This document shows, piece by piece, positions 10,139 through 23,190 of a stretch of 64,000 nt of DNA. The stretch spans positions 46,762,201 through 46,826,200 of the forward strand of contig OY821774.1 of assembly GCA_963682175.1 (NCBI GenBank), given 5' to 3'. Source of the stretch: Triglochin maritima. Lineage: Eukaryota > Streptophyta > Magnoliopsida > Alismatales > Juncaginaceae. The notes below the pieces were generated by a model, which saw only the letters and a list, made by a program, of their open reading frames with translations, ran no database searches and was not told the origin of the DNA. Position 1 is the stretch's first letter. Every line of letters begins with the position of its first letter. The translations under genes were made by a program, and so were the position numbers.

Positions 10139-11588
10139 TTAGAATTTGATCGTACAACCATAGGTTGAAAAACTTTAATCGATCGACTCTGTCGGGATTA
10201 CAACCCACAGAATCAAGATTAGTAACTTTCCCGTGTGATGGTCATGTTGTCTCCTGAAAATTAAATTAAATACTTTTAAAAATGATCTGAATTTGAAAAT
10301 CTTGTGGTGCTCACTTAATGTTGATGCAGACGCGGGGAGAAAAGTTTCGTGTGAATTTCTAATCAAGTTCCAGAACTTAACTAATGTGGTTGGTTGGATT
10401 ATCTAGGGAATATTCTTTTTTTCTTTGAAAAAATAGTATCTTAAGACTAAAATTTGAAAATTCATTACTATAATTCTATAAAGAGTTCGTGCTGTAAAAC
10501 CTAAAACACGTCCCAACACATCTAGTATAGAATTTTTTGAAATTTGTATATTAATTCAATTAAATTCCAAATATTCAATTCATGATATGAGCCGATCTAA
10601 AATTAGGAATCTACTAATTGGGTCGGTCTCAATTGGCTAGTGCAGAGTTTGTAGTTGAAAGAGTAAAACAATCGTTTGTTGATTTTTCTTTTGAGGAAAT
10701 GCAATACAACTGCATGTATACTTAACATTACGACAATAATACCGTTTCTCCTTAAGGATAAGATCAACAAACTAGGCCTTACATCACAGTTTATAGGAAT
10801 TTCTTATTGATAACATCTTTGGAAACTTTTTGCTTCATTGTTGTAGAAATGTATGATTGGTAGTTGACATAGTTGCAAATATCTGAGAAAACACAGAAGA
10901 GAATCAAAGGAAGAGAGGAAAGGAAAAGAAAGGTGGTTGGGTTTGTTATTGTAATTTTGTAAAGTAAAAGGATGATTACATATGGTGACTACCCCACCTA
11001 TTTATAAGCTGGCAGTTAAGTCAGTTATACCCGATTAGCTGGCAGTTAAGTCAGTTATACTCCTTAATTATGAATTCTATCAATTGCCTTTTGAAATGTT
11101 CAAGTCTGTCATAAACTTGCCCTTTGGCAGCATTTTTGTAACACCTATAGAATGCTATTTGTATTCAAGCGGGTTGTGGTTCATAGCCCGATCGCAACAT
11201 AAATCATTAATCCTAAAACCGAAATTCATCGAAAAAAAAAATTGCAAGCTTTAAGCAACGGTAGTAGGATCGTCGCTAAAATTCAAATGACCGATCGAAT
11301 GCTGTAGAAAACAGCTTCTGCAACTTCCCTAGAACAGCAAACTATGAAGCGTGAATTCGAAACTTATAGTAGATATAAAGAGAGCAAACAAGAAAAAACC
11401 ACAAGAGAAAACATAATGGTATTTTGATCCGACAATGCACAATATTTAGACATAGTTGTCGTTGTAAATACAGCATTTTTATTGATCCAAATGAGATGAT
11501 TCCACCAATATCCCATTGGATTATTAACATACTAGAGCATTTTTCGACAACATCTAGTTAGCGAACTTCCAATCAACAAGTAGCATAT
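10139..11588. other. Intergenic, downstream flank of the GABA transaminase gene
   Basis: No supported gene. A 23-base phrase beginning GCTGGCAGTTAAGTC occurs twice in tandem near 11018-11062. The end nearest the gene (about 11340-11588) should hold its 3' untranslated region, although no single polyadenylation signal stands out. Confidence 0.4.
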
Positions 11589-14500
11589 TTATTGCTTCTT
11601 GGATTTCAGTTCTTTCACTTTTTCTTCAGTAGCCTTTAGAGCATCACCGTAAATGCTGATTAACTGAAAAATGATTTCACAATTGTTAACCTCGGAACAT
11701 GAAGGAGTGATGAAATTTGAAGCGAAAAGGCATTTGAATTTTATTCAAATTTAATGAAAAGGTCATTATCACGAGAGCACTGAAAACATCTCACCTTCTC
11801 TATTTCGCTCTCCGACATAATCAGTGGGGGTGACATCATGATGTTGTCCCCAGAAACTCGAACCAACATTCCTCGTTTCTCACACTCTGATCCAAAAATT
11901 GCACCAACACCTAAACCAACAAGCAGGAAATTCATTAAGCAATGAGCTTCACTTATTCAACAACTGTTTTTGAGTTATATCTGAGTGATTCTTTTACCAT
12001 TTAACAAGTAGATTCTACCGATCAACACTCAAGCTCTAGGATCTTATCTACAGATTTCAATTTGAGAATTCTTGTAGATGAAACTTACCCCATTCCGGAG
12101 GAAACAAATCGGTGGGAGACTTGTTTTCGGTGAATTCCGTTCCAAGAATCATACCATTCCCTCGGATCTGCAATACAAGAAGAAGAAAAACTTGTGTTTA
12201 TAACTTTAAATTTAGTGTACTGATTGCTGCTGCTAAAGTTAGTATGTAGTGCTACACATGAAAGTGAATCGAAGCCAATCGAAGCATACCTCCCCAATAA
12301 TTGGGCTATCGGAGAAAGCCTTTAGACCGTCTTGGAATCTTGGGGATACTTTTTGGACATGTTCAACGATGTTATCGTTCCTAAAAGAAACAATCACATT
12401 TCACATCCATATCAAGAATAATTATGGGCCTCATAGCAATTTTGCAAAGACAAAAGAATGATTTTCTTAGACATTGTCCCAGTAGATGCCAAAATCTCAA
12501 TCAGAAACATGGATTATCAAATGATTAAACAACCAGGATCCATTTGCTTATGATACTTAGTTGACATTCATAAAAAGTATCTAATGAATTATGAGTTCAA
12601 TAGCAAGTACAAAGACAATTTTCTGATTTATCATTGGTTTCAAACCATCACAACATAACACACCTGTAGATCTTAACTGCTTCTAAAGCAACGGCACATG
12701 CCACTGGATGGCCGGAGTACGTAAATCCATGTGAGAATGATCCTAATAATAACATAAGAAAAGCCGTGATTCAGAAACTGTTATTGCTATCTTAATAAGT
12801 ACTAAAAAATGATGCAACCACTTGTCTATAAGCACGAAACAGAATTATGAGCTCACCAAGTTTGTTGCTTTGAGAATGTATGACTTCTGAAATTTCAGGG
12901 CTGACGAGAATAGCACCAATAGGCATGTAGGCCGACGAAAGTGCCTGGAAGAGAAAGGAAGATAAAGTTAGTCTTTTCGATTTTTGACAAATATAATTCA
13001 TAAGATTGGTTTCGAGGAACTAATGAACCTTTGCTATAGAGACAAGGTCTGGTTTAATGTTGTATTTATCACATCCAAACATGGTGCCCAACCTCCCAAA
13101 GGCGCAAATAACCTTCAATTAATATTTGATGGAATTGGTTATAGCAGATGTTAGAATTAATATAAATATTTAATTAATAAATAGCTAAGAAGCAAGATAC
13201 CTCGTCCGCAATGAAGAGAATATCATATTTCTTCACAACCGCTTGAATCTGCATGTCTCAAAACATACTCTCATTATATTAGTTAATTAGTCAATTAGGA
13301 TATTAAAGAATTTTTCATCCACACAAACAACACAATATTAAAAATTGAAGTTTTGAAGCCAACATGTCAATGAACATACAATTGTTTTTATCGAAAACAA
13401 GAAAAACTGCATAACTATTGTCCTATCTACTTAAACTCATTTTAAGCATTGTCTTGAGGATCCTTCATTCTGAGTTGTATTGGTTTATTTTTAGCATACT
13501 ATCAGATACTTATACTCGAAAACATGCACAAAAGCACCTTAAGCATAACAATGCAAATTCGAATATGGGTATTATATAATTTATAATGCTACTTCTGAAC
13601 ATTTTTCCCATATAACTACCCTATTCAATTAATAAAGAAATTAACAAAAACTGTAGTCTACCTTCTCAAAGTAGGTTTTCGGGGGAGGGATGACGCCACC
13701 GGCTCCCATAACTGGTTCAGCAATGAATGCGGCAATCTGCAATAAAACATCGGTAAGTTCATATTCTCTGTAGATGTGCCAAAATTTGAGCAATCCATGA
13801 AAAGACTGAGATTAATACCGTATCTGGACCCTCTTTAAGTATAAGTTCCTCCAAGTTATTTGCTAATCTGGTCGAAAACTCTTCCTCAGTTTCACCTGAA
13901 AAAAACTCGGTTGTCAAGCTCATAACATGATAATAAAATGGGTAAAAACTAGTAGTGGTCTAGTAGTGATACCAGGTTGGTGAAAGCGCCAATAGTGAGG
14001 ACAATCAGTATGCAACACAAATGGTACCGGAAGATCAAACTTTTGATGAAGTGCAGGAAGTCTACACAGAGCACATATTCATGATTTCATCATCAAACAA
14101 AGCCATAAATTATTTTGTTGATAAAAAACCAACAAAGAATCACGAATTTAAGTACCCTGAAAGACTAGCAGATATCAAAGTTGATCCATGATACCTGTCA
14201 AAAATAGAAAAGATATCAGTATTTGAGTGACCAAACAATGCCAACACATTTAAATGGGTAAACATTAAAGTGATTTCTTGATCATATAGACAATCTAACC
14301 AACTAAGAAATAGGCTAAAAGATTAAGGTTATGACCAACTGCGTACGATTTGTGTCTTGCTATGAATTTCTTCTTGTCTGGCCTCCCCAAGGCATTGTTA
14401 TAATACCAAACAAGCTTCACCTGCAAAAAAAGGGGACCAACTTCAGACAAAGTATCCTTAACAAGTATAAAAAATGACAGATGAAAACAAACAAACAAAC

Positions 14501-17500
14501 AAACAAACCTGGGAGTCATTAGCATCTGAACCACTATTTGTGAAGAATACTTTTCCCATTTTTCTTGCAGTGAAAACATCAAGGATCTCCTTGGCAAGGT
14601 CCTACCAGACAAGCAAAGCAGGTTATTTTCTTAATGTTTCATATATTCTACTATAGAATAATTATTCATTACAAAAGGCGACACCAGGCGTGTGGATTTT
14701 TTTTCCAAAACAAGGGAAATGGTAATTTTGAGAAAGAAAAAAAATAATACCAGAGACTATTTTACATACCAGAGAAGGTTTTGTTGTACGATTCCAGAAA
14801 GAATGGTAAAATGGTAATGAGTTCAACTGCTTCATTGCAGCTTCGACCAAACGTGGCTCATTTCCTCCTGAAAAGTGTCATTATTCATAAACAAGTGCAT
14901 CAAACCTTAAAATTGCTATTTTCCAATTCACCACTTACCTAGAGCTGTACACCAGAGACCAGCGAGGGCATCCAAGTATTTCGTCCCATTTGTGTCATAA
15001 ACATAAACACCCTACAACATCAAGTGCATCATGCAATTAGATTTATTTGCCAAATAAAGATTTTTTTTTATCAGAACTTTTGAATTACTTAAACTATCGT
15101 CTATGATACCAAATAAATAGATTCATCTAATGCATGATGAAATTATCACAACGGCAAGTGAGTGCAAAAGGTTAAGTACAACAATGTGCTTAACCATGAA
15201 CAAAAATGTGTTTGTTCAATCAATAAGAAAGAAGTTTTGGTGGGTAAATGAGAGGTACAGAAACAAAGGCATGAAGAGACTCAAAACAGTAGACACAACA
15301 TGGAGTAGGTCAGCTGACTTAGAGAAAAAAATAAAGGAAACCACGATACGTCAGTATGAATTGGAAGAAAGATACATCAAATTTATAACTATACTAAGGT
15401 ATTTGAGTTGCATTCAAATTCCCTGTTTTAACTGTCTGCTGTCCTTTAAAGGTAACATTTAAACATACTTCAGTTGTCATTTCCTAGAGAACTTCATTTA
15501 GAGACAAAAAAAAACATTCTATTTTACCGAAGTACAACAAAGTTATGTTAGTTGACAATATACAAGGTTCCAATTCCTTACCTCCGACTTCTCAATAACC
15601 AAAGGATGCAAATCCGAGCTTTGCCACCCAGCAGTGAACGGTGCCAACATGTCGTGCCCCTTGAACCTTTCAGTTGATAAAACCCGAAATCAATTGATAT
15701 AACAACTGATATAACTTTGTACATAGTAATATATTTGTATAGACATGTATATGTGATTTATAGTAAAGCTTCAAATCTACAACACCATGGTGAAAGTGAA
15801 CAGCCACTCAGATTCACAAGTACCCTTTCTCGTCATTACTTTCAGGTTGCAAAGATGCTTCTGTGCTGGTAAACCTCGTGAGTAGACTGCCTTGATATGC
15901 ATTTTCCTTTGAACTTCCAGAAGCAATAATATTCCGAAGTAGTAATCCAGCCTGAATCAAATACTCAAACATCAACACCAAAGCAATTTAAAAAGAATTT
16001 GAAACATGTTGACCAGACAAATAATTTAAACAACATAAATCAAACATCTTTGTTCTATAAGTTTCTGAATGCAACTTCACGGAACTCAGACAGAATTTTG
16101 CACTGCCACTCTCAAATATAATGCAGAAATAACAATTTTTTGAACCACATGGCAAACAATGTCAAGAGAACTTGAAAGATACAAGTCAAACATATTAGCA
16201 TGGAATGATCACAAACATCATAAAAAGAATAGTACATATATTCAGAATTATACTCAGTACTGTTCCTTGTATTTTAGTCTAAGATCTTTCAAGTTTGATT
16301 GCAGATTTTACCCAACAAGCATGGACTTTGAAATCTACCTCAATAGCTTCATGAACTAAACATGAACTTAGATACGCTAATTCGCTAACAGCTCAATTCT
16401 CAATATCGTTTGATAAAATATTTATCTTTTTCTTTAATGGAGAATACTTGTACGTAATATACATCGTGAATTGTAACATGTAACATTGACAATGCTTCTA
16501 CTTTTGCTTTCAGAAAGAAAGAAAACACAATTTGCTAGCCAAATACACGGTACAAGCATACACAAGTGGATATATTATATAGTGGTTATAAGCTCATTCA
16601 AGAGTTGAAAACAAATCGAACTAGAGTTCATGTTGGGGTTCATTAACTGAACGACCTTGTACGAGCCAAACTTGAATTATTATAATATTACTGAATTGGA
16701 TCAGGAATAAAGTTAACAAAAAGGAATGAAACAAAAAAATCACCCATCTTCTTAAATATGCCTGAAATGAAGCCAAAATAACTGGGAAACCGAATTTTAT
16801 AATGATATGTTCAATACTCATACTACAGTACAGAACCATAATTATAGACAAGAAAATTTTACATGCAGATCAAAAGAATCTTTAGAAAACTTTTCTTAGA
16901 TGAAAGAAAAATACAAAACACGTCCTTTACTCGTATAACAGACTGAGTCACCAGAACATCAAAGCAACAAAACGGAAAGAAAAAAATCCACGAAGCTTGT
17001 GAATTTCTTTATGGCATCATTACGATAGCAACTGCATAAAATTACGCCAACAAAATACGTTCTCACTATGCAATACATGTTAAAGGGCACAAAAAGTAAT
17101 GCATATTACAAACCAATCCAAAAAACTCAAAAGGAAAGCCAAAAACAAAAGAACATGAAATCCACATAAACCTGATACCTATATTTATCCACAAAAATAA
17201 AAGAACAAAAATATCCAACCTTTACACATCATCTTATTTAAAAAATGAAATTCACATGAAGCTCACCATTTCTCTATGAAATCACCAAATCAAATATAAT
17301 AGACAAATACCATTCAGATCATATTCAATTAAAATTCAAAGTTTCAAACAAATTCAACAAAACAAAATGAAAAATACACAAAGCTAACGTTTTCACAAAG
17401 ATCAAAACTTTTAAACCAAAAAATAATAATACACGTCTCGAACCAATAAACCCAGAGAAAAAAACACGAAAATCACATAAACTCACACCTTTATACCTCA

Positions 17501-17635
17501 AATCACCTAAAAAAGACGAAAAGCTACAAACTTTGGACTCAAATTCCACAAAAAGCCCACAACTTCCAATCCAGAACAAGAGATCGCAACCTGGGCACGT
17601 CCGTTTGCTCGAAGAAAACGCCTAGAAATCATCAT
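11589..17635 (-). CDS. GABA-T (POP2): Gamma-aminobutyrate transaminase, pyruvate-dependent (class III aminotransferase)
   Basis: The gene makes a PLP enzyme that converts GABA with pyruvate or glyoxylate to succinic semialdehyde, in the mitochondrial GABA shunt. Nineteen exons give an open frame of 511 aa, close to Arabidopsis POP2: 17635-17591, 15951-15824, 15666-15582, 15011-14939, 14867-14770, 14601-14509, 14420-14347, 14194-14156, 14061-13973, 13895-13819, 13736-13662, 13248-13201, 13112-13029, 12944-12857, 12742-12664, 12380-12290, 12167-12089, 11910-11795, 11663-11589. The Arg-rich start ([15 protein letters not shown]) fits a mitochondrial presequence. Motifs are TNSGSDAND (about 163-171), [15 protein letters not shown] (about 272-286), ADE (306-308), and the PLP lysine in SIAKALSSAY, Lys336, the last codon of exon 13. 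All introns have GT-AG ends in frame. Intron 1 is long (about 1.6 kb). Identity and intactness are strong; the first ATG of two in tandem was chosen. Confidence 0.95.
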
Positions 17636-17714
17636 CTTCGAAGTTGGAGAGGAGAGAAAGAGAAGAAAGGTTTGAACGGGTTAAGAAATTGTGAAGTGAA
17701 GGAGAGATCCCGAC

Positions 17715-17721
17715 ATTTATA
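17715..17721 (-). promoter_or_regulatory. Possible TATA box of the GABA transaminase gene
   Basis: The minus strand reads TATAAAT about 80 bases before the start codon, followed by a pyrimidine-rich leader (CTTTCTTCTCTTTCTCTCCT region at 17650-17670). Spacing fits a short 5' untranslated region. No transcript evidence is available. Confidence 0.5.
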
Positions 17722-17990
17722 GACAAGACAGGGAGAAGAAAACAGAGACACACCAGAACGGAACAGGACAACATCTTTCTAACCGCATCCGATATTTTTT
17801 TACTGGATTTTAATGAGATTTTTATTTTAAGATTTACTTTTAGAAAAGAAGGGATTGCTAAGATATTGGAGAAAACACGTTTAAATTCAATGTAAGAGGC
17901 GAGGCTTTAAAGGAGGATACCAATCTGTCTTTTATTTTTTGATTTGATAAGTGGTATGATTTATTTTAATTTTTTTTTACCAATAAGTTA

Positions 17991-18483
17991 GAGCATCTTA
18001 ACGACCCCCAGGTAGTTCCCGGGCGCCCTGGTTTCTCTCTCAGCCACGTCAGTTTCTCTCTCCGCCACGTCAGTTCAAACCAACCCCCCTAAATTTTTCT
18101 TAACCACACCCAGAAACAACTCAAGCGCCCTACATTCTCTCCCCTACACGTCATTTCGGGATCAATTCTAGACAAAACATGAAAAATTATCAATAAATTC
18201 TAGAAAATATAAACAAATAAAAAACTTATTTTCATAAAAAAAATTGAAAAAACGATTTTAAAAACATTTTCTAAACACAAAAACACAAAAAAAAATGACC
18301 AATGGTGGGGGGACACGTGCCCCCACCCAACACCTTTCCCAGGCGCTGGGGCGGAATTTCGGGCGGATGGGCGCCCAAAATTCCACCCCCGGCGCTGGTT
18401 TTGCATTTTTTATATATTAAAAATCGGTGATATGACGGGTGGATTTATGGGTGCCGGATTTCTTCCAATGGTTAAGGATGCTC
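17991..18483. mobile_element. Harbinger/Tourist-type MITE upstream of the GABA transaminase gene
   Basis: The element begins GAGCATCTTAACGAC and ends GTTAAGGATGCTC, an imperfect inverted pair, and is flanked by the 3-bp direct repeat TTA (17988-17990 and 18484-18486), the usual duplication of PIF/Harbinger MITEs. Inside are GTAGTTCCCGGGCGCC, two CACGTCAG motifs near 18046-18073, an A-rich centre, and GGCGCTGG near 18342 and 18391. It lies about 350 bases upstream of the gene's start codon. No transposase is present. Related sequence occurs twice at 45324-46163. Confidence 0.7.
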
Positions 18484-18486
18484 TTA

Positions 18487-19399
18487 GATTGCGTAATCAC
18501 ATCTTACCTTATTACATATATATAACTCGAACAGACGTTAAAAACCCAGCCAATGCTTTGACTATATACGCATTGAGTATACTGATCTGTCCTATTTTTT
18601 ATGAGTTTTTTTTGCTATTGGTAATAATTAAAGGAAATAAAAATAATAAATAGAAAAATTACAAAAGAAAGAAGCGAGAAGTTGCTTTGGTCTTTGGGTC
18701 ACTAGAAGGTGAGCATAACCAGCAGCCTTTTTGGATTACTATGATCTATGATAGTATGATTCAGGTCTCGTGCCACAATATGATATTTAATGGTCATGGT
18801 TAGATTTCGGCTATTATTTTAATAATATCTGAAAATATGAATATAACGCTTAGTTGTCAAGATTAATCGGATATAATTCATCTTGTGATTTGTTCATGTT
18901 CTAGGTATTATATTGAAGATTATTTTCAAAAAATGTCGAGAAGATGAGTTTAGACGACTTATGTCGGAAGTACTATTTCAGAACATCCAGGATGTGTACT
19001 TGTTGCTTTATCGACACAATATGACCGTAAGTGTAAAAATGTACCTCCAAAACTAATGAAATACACTACAAATGATATAATACCTCAATAACCTCATGTT
19101 TAAAAATGTCAAGTCTTTAATTATAAAAAGGACAAACATCATGTTTAAAAATGGATGTCGGCGTCCACCTATAAGGGTTCTATTAGTAGGTTACTCAGTC
19201 GGTATTATGTGTTAATCTCACTGATTTCTCTTAAGTTAATTTCGCCTAAACCCATCACCTAAAATCAGACGCGAAACCCTAATCCCCAAACTCAACCGAC
19301 TATGAAAATCCCCATTCCCTCTCCTTGCGCAACCGAAGTCATCCCCGTCGGCCATATTATTCTCATTGGCTATTGTTGTGTCCTTGGAGAAAGCGATCG
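18487..19399. other. Intergenic, nothing recognised
   Basis: AT-rich sequence without a supported gene. The 63-aa minus-strand frame at 19236-19427 adjoins the PPR fragment and could be more of its remains, but its translation has no PPR signature. Confidence 0.35.
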
Positions 19400-19948
19400 A
19401 GCACAATGCGACCACTGAGGCGATCATTCATCTAGAAGGGTGAGATTCGGCTTTCTTCGTTCTCGAGTATAAACTCACCAAACCATTCGAAACAAATAAA
19501 TCCCTCTCAAACCCACGATTCACAACGAACCCATGAATCAACCTGCCCACATCAACCCACCTCAAACCCCCATATTTTCCGCAAACCGACGCCGACCCAC
19601 CTCCCAAATCCAACCTTTAGCCGATCCATCACCCAAAATTCAATCTTTAGGTGACCCATCAAACGTCTGTGCGGAGGAGGAGAGCGTCTTTAGAAGAATA
19701 GAAATCGAGACGGCGTCGAGAGCGAGTTGACCCACCAAATCCTTGAAAAGTCTCAAAGCAGATATAGGTGTTCGGTGGAGAGAATAGGCAAGAAGCAGGG
19801 AGTTGAAGGCGAAGACGCTTTTGTGCGGAATGGAGGTGGGACTCGACGAGAAGGGTGTGGAGAGGTCTGAAGTTGTGGGCGTCCGGAGGTCAGATCTAAA
19901 ATCGTCGGAGAAGGAAGAGGTCGACAGAGGGGGGTGTAGCCGAGGCAT
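19400..19948 (-). pseudogene. Fragment of a pentatricopeptide repeat (PPR) gene, frameshifted
   Basis: The first open part (19948-19640) contains SVFAFNSLLLAYSLHRTPISALRLFKDLV, the typical helix pattern at the N-terminal end of an organellar RNA-binding PPR protein, preceded by a Ser/Thr/Pro-rich leader. In another frame (about 19560-19430) GRLIHGFVVNRGFERDLFVSNGLVSLYSR follows, a classic PLS-class PPR phrase. The two parts are out of frame and no long repeat series follows, so this is a truncated pseudogene. The relatively GC-rich base use differs from the AT-rich surroundings. Confidence 0.65.
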
Positions 19949-20762
19949 CCATTCAAATTAGATTTTCAAATTAAATCCAAATCTCATTTTAAGGTGTTTG
20001 CAAATGAACACATGCTCCAAGTAGTTCACCGTTAATGGTGTTTTAATGCTACATTAAGAAATAATTGAACTACAAGTAACACAGGATGATGCCCAACGGA
20101 GTGACAATTGCAAAAAAGTAATGACATTTAGGATACGATGTATGTTTTCAAGTGTCATATGAGCAATTATGTGTGGAGTGGTGGTCATTAAGAATTATAA
20201 TGTTTTATAATAACATGCAAGCAGAAAACCTATATAAGAATCCTAGATGTGCACCCTTGTTTGTGATTTATTAACACCAAATGACTTAATAGTGTATTTG
20301 AACTCTTGAAATATAGGAAACTGATTTGCTGTTATTCATAGAGAAATAACTTGGTGAGCCATCAAAATCTATCTACAAGTACAAGCAAAACTATAGATAG
20401 AAGCAAACCACATTACTATACAATAACCCATACTTTTAATACAATAATTACACCTTTATGCTAAACACCAAAAAGGAATGAAATCATATGTCCCGTGTCC
20501 TCTCTTTATCGTCAAAATAGAAAAGATTAACATTTGTTTAATTGCCAGTTGTACTTCCAAATTAAAATTTCATGTTGGTGTATATATTTTCTCAAATCAT
20601 AAAGAAAGCTCAAGTGGAGTATATTCCCCTCACTGGTGGCTTTAGTTAACCACCACTACAAGTATCTATATCCTAATCACCAATCCAGTTGAGAAGTTGA
20701 CAAAAAGGTGGAATCCGTGGGATGGATGCTGCCTTCTAAATTTAAAATTATCCCTTCTCAAA
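19949..20762. other. Intergenic, nothing recognised
   Basis: AT-rich sequence between the PPR fragment and the solo LTR. No open frame, repeat or RNA gene could be supported. Confidence 0.4.
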
Positions 20763-20821
20763 CTAAGTGTCGTTGTTTACCTTGAATATGTGATTAAAGT
20801 ATTCGTGGAATAAAACAGACG

Positions 20822-21122
20822 TTCGGTCGACCGGAAGACGTTCCGTCGACCGGATGTGTGTTCTGATTTGTCCAGCAACATTGTTTGTCGTGTTTCGGTC
20901 GACCGAGAGGAGTTGTTCGGTCGACCGGACACACATGTGAGAGCTGGGCAAAAGTGCATGTTGTTTTTCGGTCGACCGGAACTTAAGGGTTCGGTCGACC
21001 AGGCACACACGAGGAACTGGGAAAAACCTGTTATTTTTTTGTCGATCAGAACTTAAGTGTTCGGTCGACCGAGTATGCACTTGAGCAAACAGGAAAAGTG
21101 TCTGTCCATTTTCGGTCGACCG
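20822..21122. repeat. Palindrome array in the solo LTR
   Basis: Copies and variants of TTCGGTCGACCG lie near 20823, 20841, 20896, 20917, 20967, 20990, 21060 and 21111, spaced about 20-70 bases apart, with connecting sequence such as GAACTTAAG repeated. Two more copies (21923 and 21965) lie beyond the nested hAT element, so the array once ran through the insertion site. Confidence 0.85.
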
Positions 21123-21138
21123 GTAATTAAGTTTCGGT

Positions 21139-21920
21139 CTTTGTTTTAAAAACCAGACCGAACCGGCAGTCGAACCGGGTTGGACCGTGAACCGGTAGCA
21201 AACCGGTCGGTTCGGTCAAAAAACCGGTTTCTCTCATGAACCGGAGCGAACTGAAGAAAACAGAAAAAACCGATCGAACCGATCGGTTTTTTCGGTTTGG
21301 TCGAACCGAAAAAACCGGTTTTTTCAATTTAAACAAAATTTGGTTTTTATTGTTTTATTTTTTGTTCAATTTTGACCCAAATTCTAAGATTTTTACTTTT
21401 TACTACTCCTTCCCCAACCCCTCACCACACCTCCACCCTCGCGATCTCCACCGGTCCACCCCTCATCGCACCGCCACCGCTCGCGATCTCCACCAAGGCC
21501 GGTAGACCGGCGGATCTCTAGGACAGTCTACCACCCCTACTGCTTTAGATGTTGAAGTAAATGTTTGTTCAATTGTTAGAAGAAAGACTAATATTACTTA
21601 GTTACATGTTTGTTCACTTTTTTTTACTGATTTTAATTAAGTTATTTTACAAATGGATAATTTTTGTTGAATTGTTCATAGTTTAGGTACTTAGTTATTA
21701 CTTATTATGTTAAAAAATAATAGGAAGAATCAGTTCAATCAGTCCGACCGTCGGTTGGACCGCTGCTACGGAGTCGGTTCGGTTCAACCCTCGGTTCACA
21801 AAATGCTGATGTCATGCTGACGTCATCATCGGTTGGACCAGGTTGAACTATCGATTCGACCACTTTGAACCAAACCGAGATGTTTTCGGTTCACTCTTCG
21901 GTTCGGTTTTTAAAACATTG
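21139..21920. mobile_element. Non-autonomous hAT element inserted in the palindrome array
   Basis: The left end reads CTTTGTTTTAAAAACC and the right end, reverse complemented, CAATGTTTTAAAAACC. Both are followed inwards by repeated AACCGGTT/GGTTCGGTT-type sequence (ACCGAACCGG). The 8-bp direct repeat GTTTCGGT flanks the element (21131-21138 and 21921-21928), and the duplicated bases are themselves part of the palindromic unit of the host LTR. There is no transposase; the AT-rich middle (21330-21720) is non-coding. Confidence 0.85.
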
Positions 21921-22406
21921 GTTTCGGTCGACCGAGAAAACCTGGTTTGCCTTACGCTTAGAAGATCGGTCGACCGTTTGACCCAGTCCTGCCCACGATT
22001 TGCACATTTCTCCACGCGATTTTGTTGCAACTTATACTTGTTTTGACCTACTATAGAAAGACAATTTCGTTCCCCTTTGTAATAGAGAACAATTATATTA
22101 ATTGTTATTGTCTACTTTGCATTCTTGAGAGAAAAGAGAGAGAACATCATTGTCGATTCGGTGGGAGAAAATTTAGCCGGGTATTCTCGCCGGTTGTTCG
22201 TGTTTCTTGTAAGCATCTCCTTGTAATATGTTTCTCTATAGTAGATTTGGAGTTGTGTCGTCCGTGGTTTTTCCCGCATTGGGTTTCCACGTTAATCTTG
22301 CGTGGTTTGGTGTTTTGGATTTGCAATTGTGGTTTCTTTCTCCGTTGGATTTGATATTTTCGATTCCACTGCGTACTTGGAATTGATTTTAATTCCTAAC
22401 ACTAAG

Positions 22407-23182
22407 AGCTTGTCTGCACACTCCTGTTTAATTAGGACTTGAGATTGGATTATTATTTGTCTCGGAGTGTAGTTTTATTTCAAAGGGAATAACGTTTATG
22501 TTGGTGGATCATGTCATTCTCCAATATATGGTTATAAATAAAATAAATAAATATAAATTGTTAGCCTTCACGTCCAAGTGTTGGCTGGACAAGATTTGAT
22601 TTGTTTTATTTCTTTAAAAAATCATAATAAACATAAGATAATGCGATTATATATCAAATAATTAGTTAAGGCTGAGTTTGGAACAATGGCCAGTAGGGAT
22701 TTCATGTCCATGATCAACCCAAATCGAGCTTAATTAATTCAAGCCGCCTAGTATCTTACTATTTTTAAAATCAATACATTAAAATTTAAGAAGAAAATGA
22801 TTTTAGACCAGACTTTAATATTCAACTTTATGTCAATATTTTAAAAACTTAATACATTGAAAACATAATTTTCTAATTAACCGTACAAACAATATAAAGG
22901 AAACTTGAAACTCTATAAAGACTTTATGTACGTAGAGGTTTAGTTTAATGAAAAAGAATGATCAACAACACAAACGAGGGAAAATGTAGACGAAATCCCA
23001 TGTTTATCAACTTAATAAGCCTAAATCAGACCTTATCACCTAGTCGTTATTTTTCGATGATAATTACCGACAAAAAATGACACTTTGTCGATTCGAATGT
23101 ACAATTAACTTAGAAAAATGCTTATCATGCTACAATAATGTGCTCTTTTTTATGTACAATTTGACGACCAATCTTTTAGGGA
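22407..23182. other. Intergenic, nothing recognised
   Basis: AT-rich sequence between the solo LTR and a short MULE derivative. No supported gene or repeat. Confidence 0.4.
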
Positions 23183-23190
23183 AATGTTTA

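Larger units (their letters stand above)
20768..22401 (+). mobile_element. Solo LTR of a copia-type retrotransposon, holding a hAT element
   Basis: The LTR starts TGTCGTTGTTTACC and ends AATTCCTAACA, and is flanked by an exact 5-bp direct repeat CTAAG (20763-20767 and 22402-22406). The 3' part has the run GTGGTTTTTCCCGCATTGGG (22264-22283), which I know as the end of many plant copia LTRs. No internal region or second LTR is present, so it is a solo LTR from LTR-LTR recombination. Without the nested 782-bp hAT element and its duplication it would be about 844 bp. An array of palindromes fills 20822-21122 and continues past the hAT element to about 21975. Confidence 0.88.

Noticed and set aside
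15130..15462. 110-aa plus-strand open frame
   Set aside because: It lies wholly in intron 3 of the GABA transaminase gene on the opposite strand, and the translation resembles no family.
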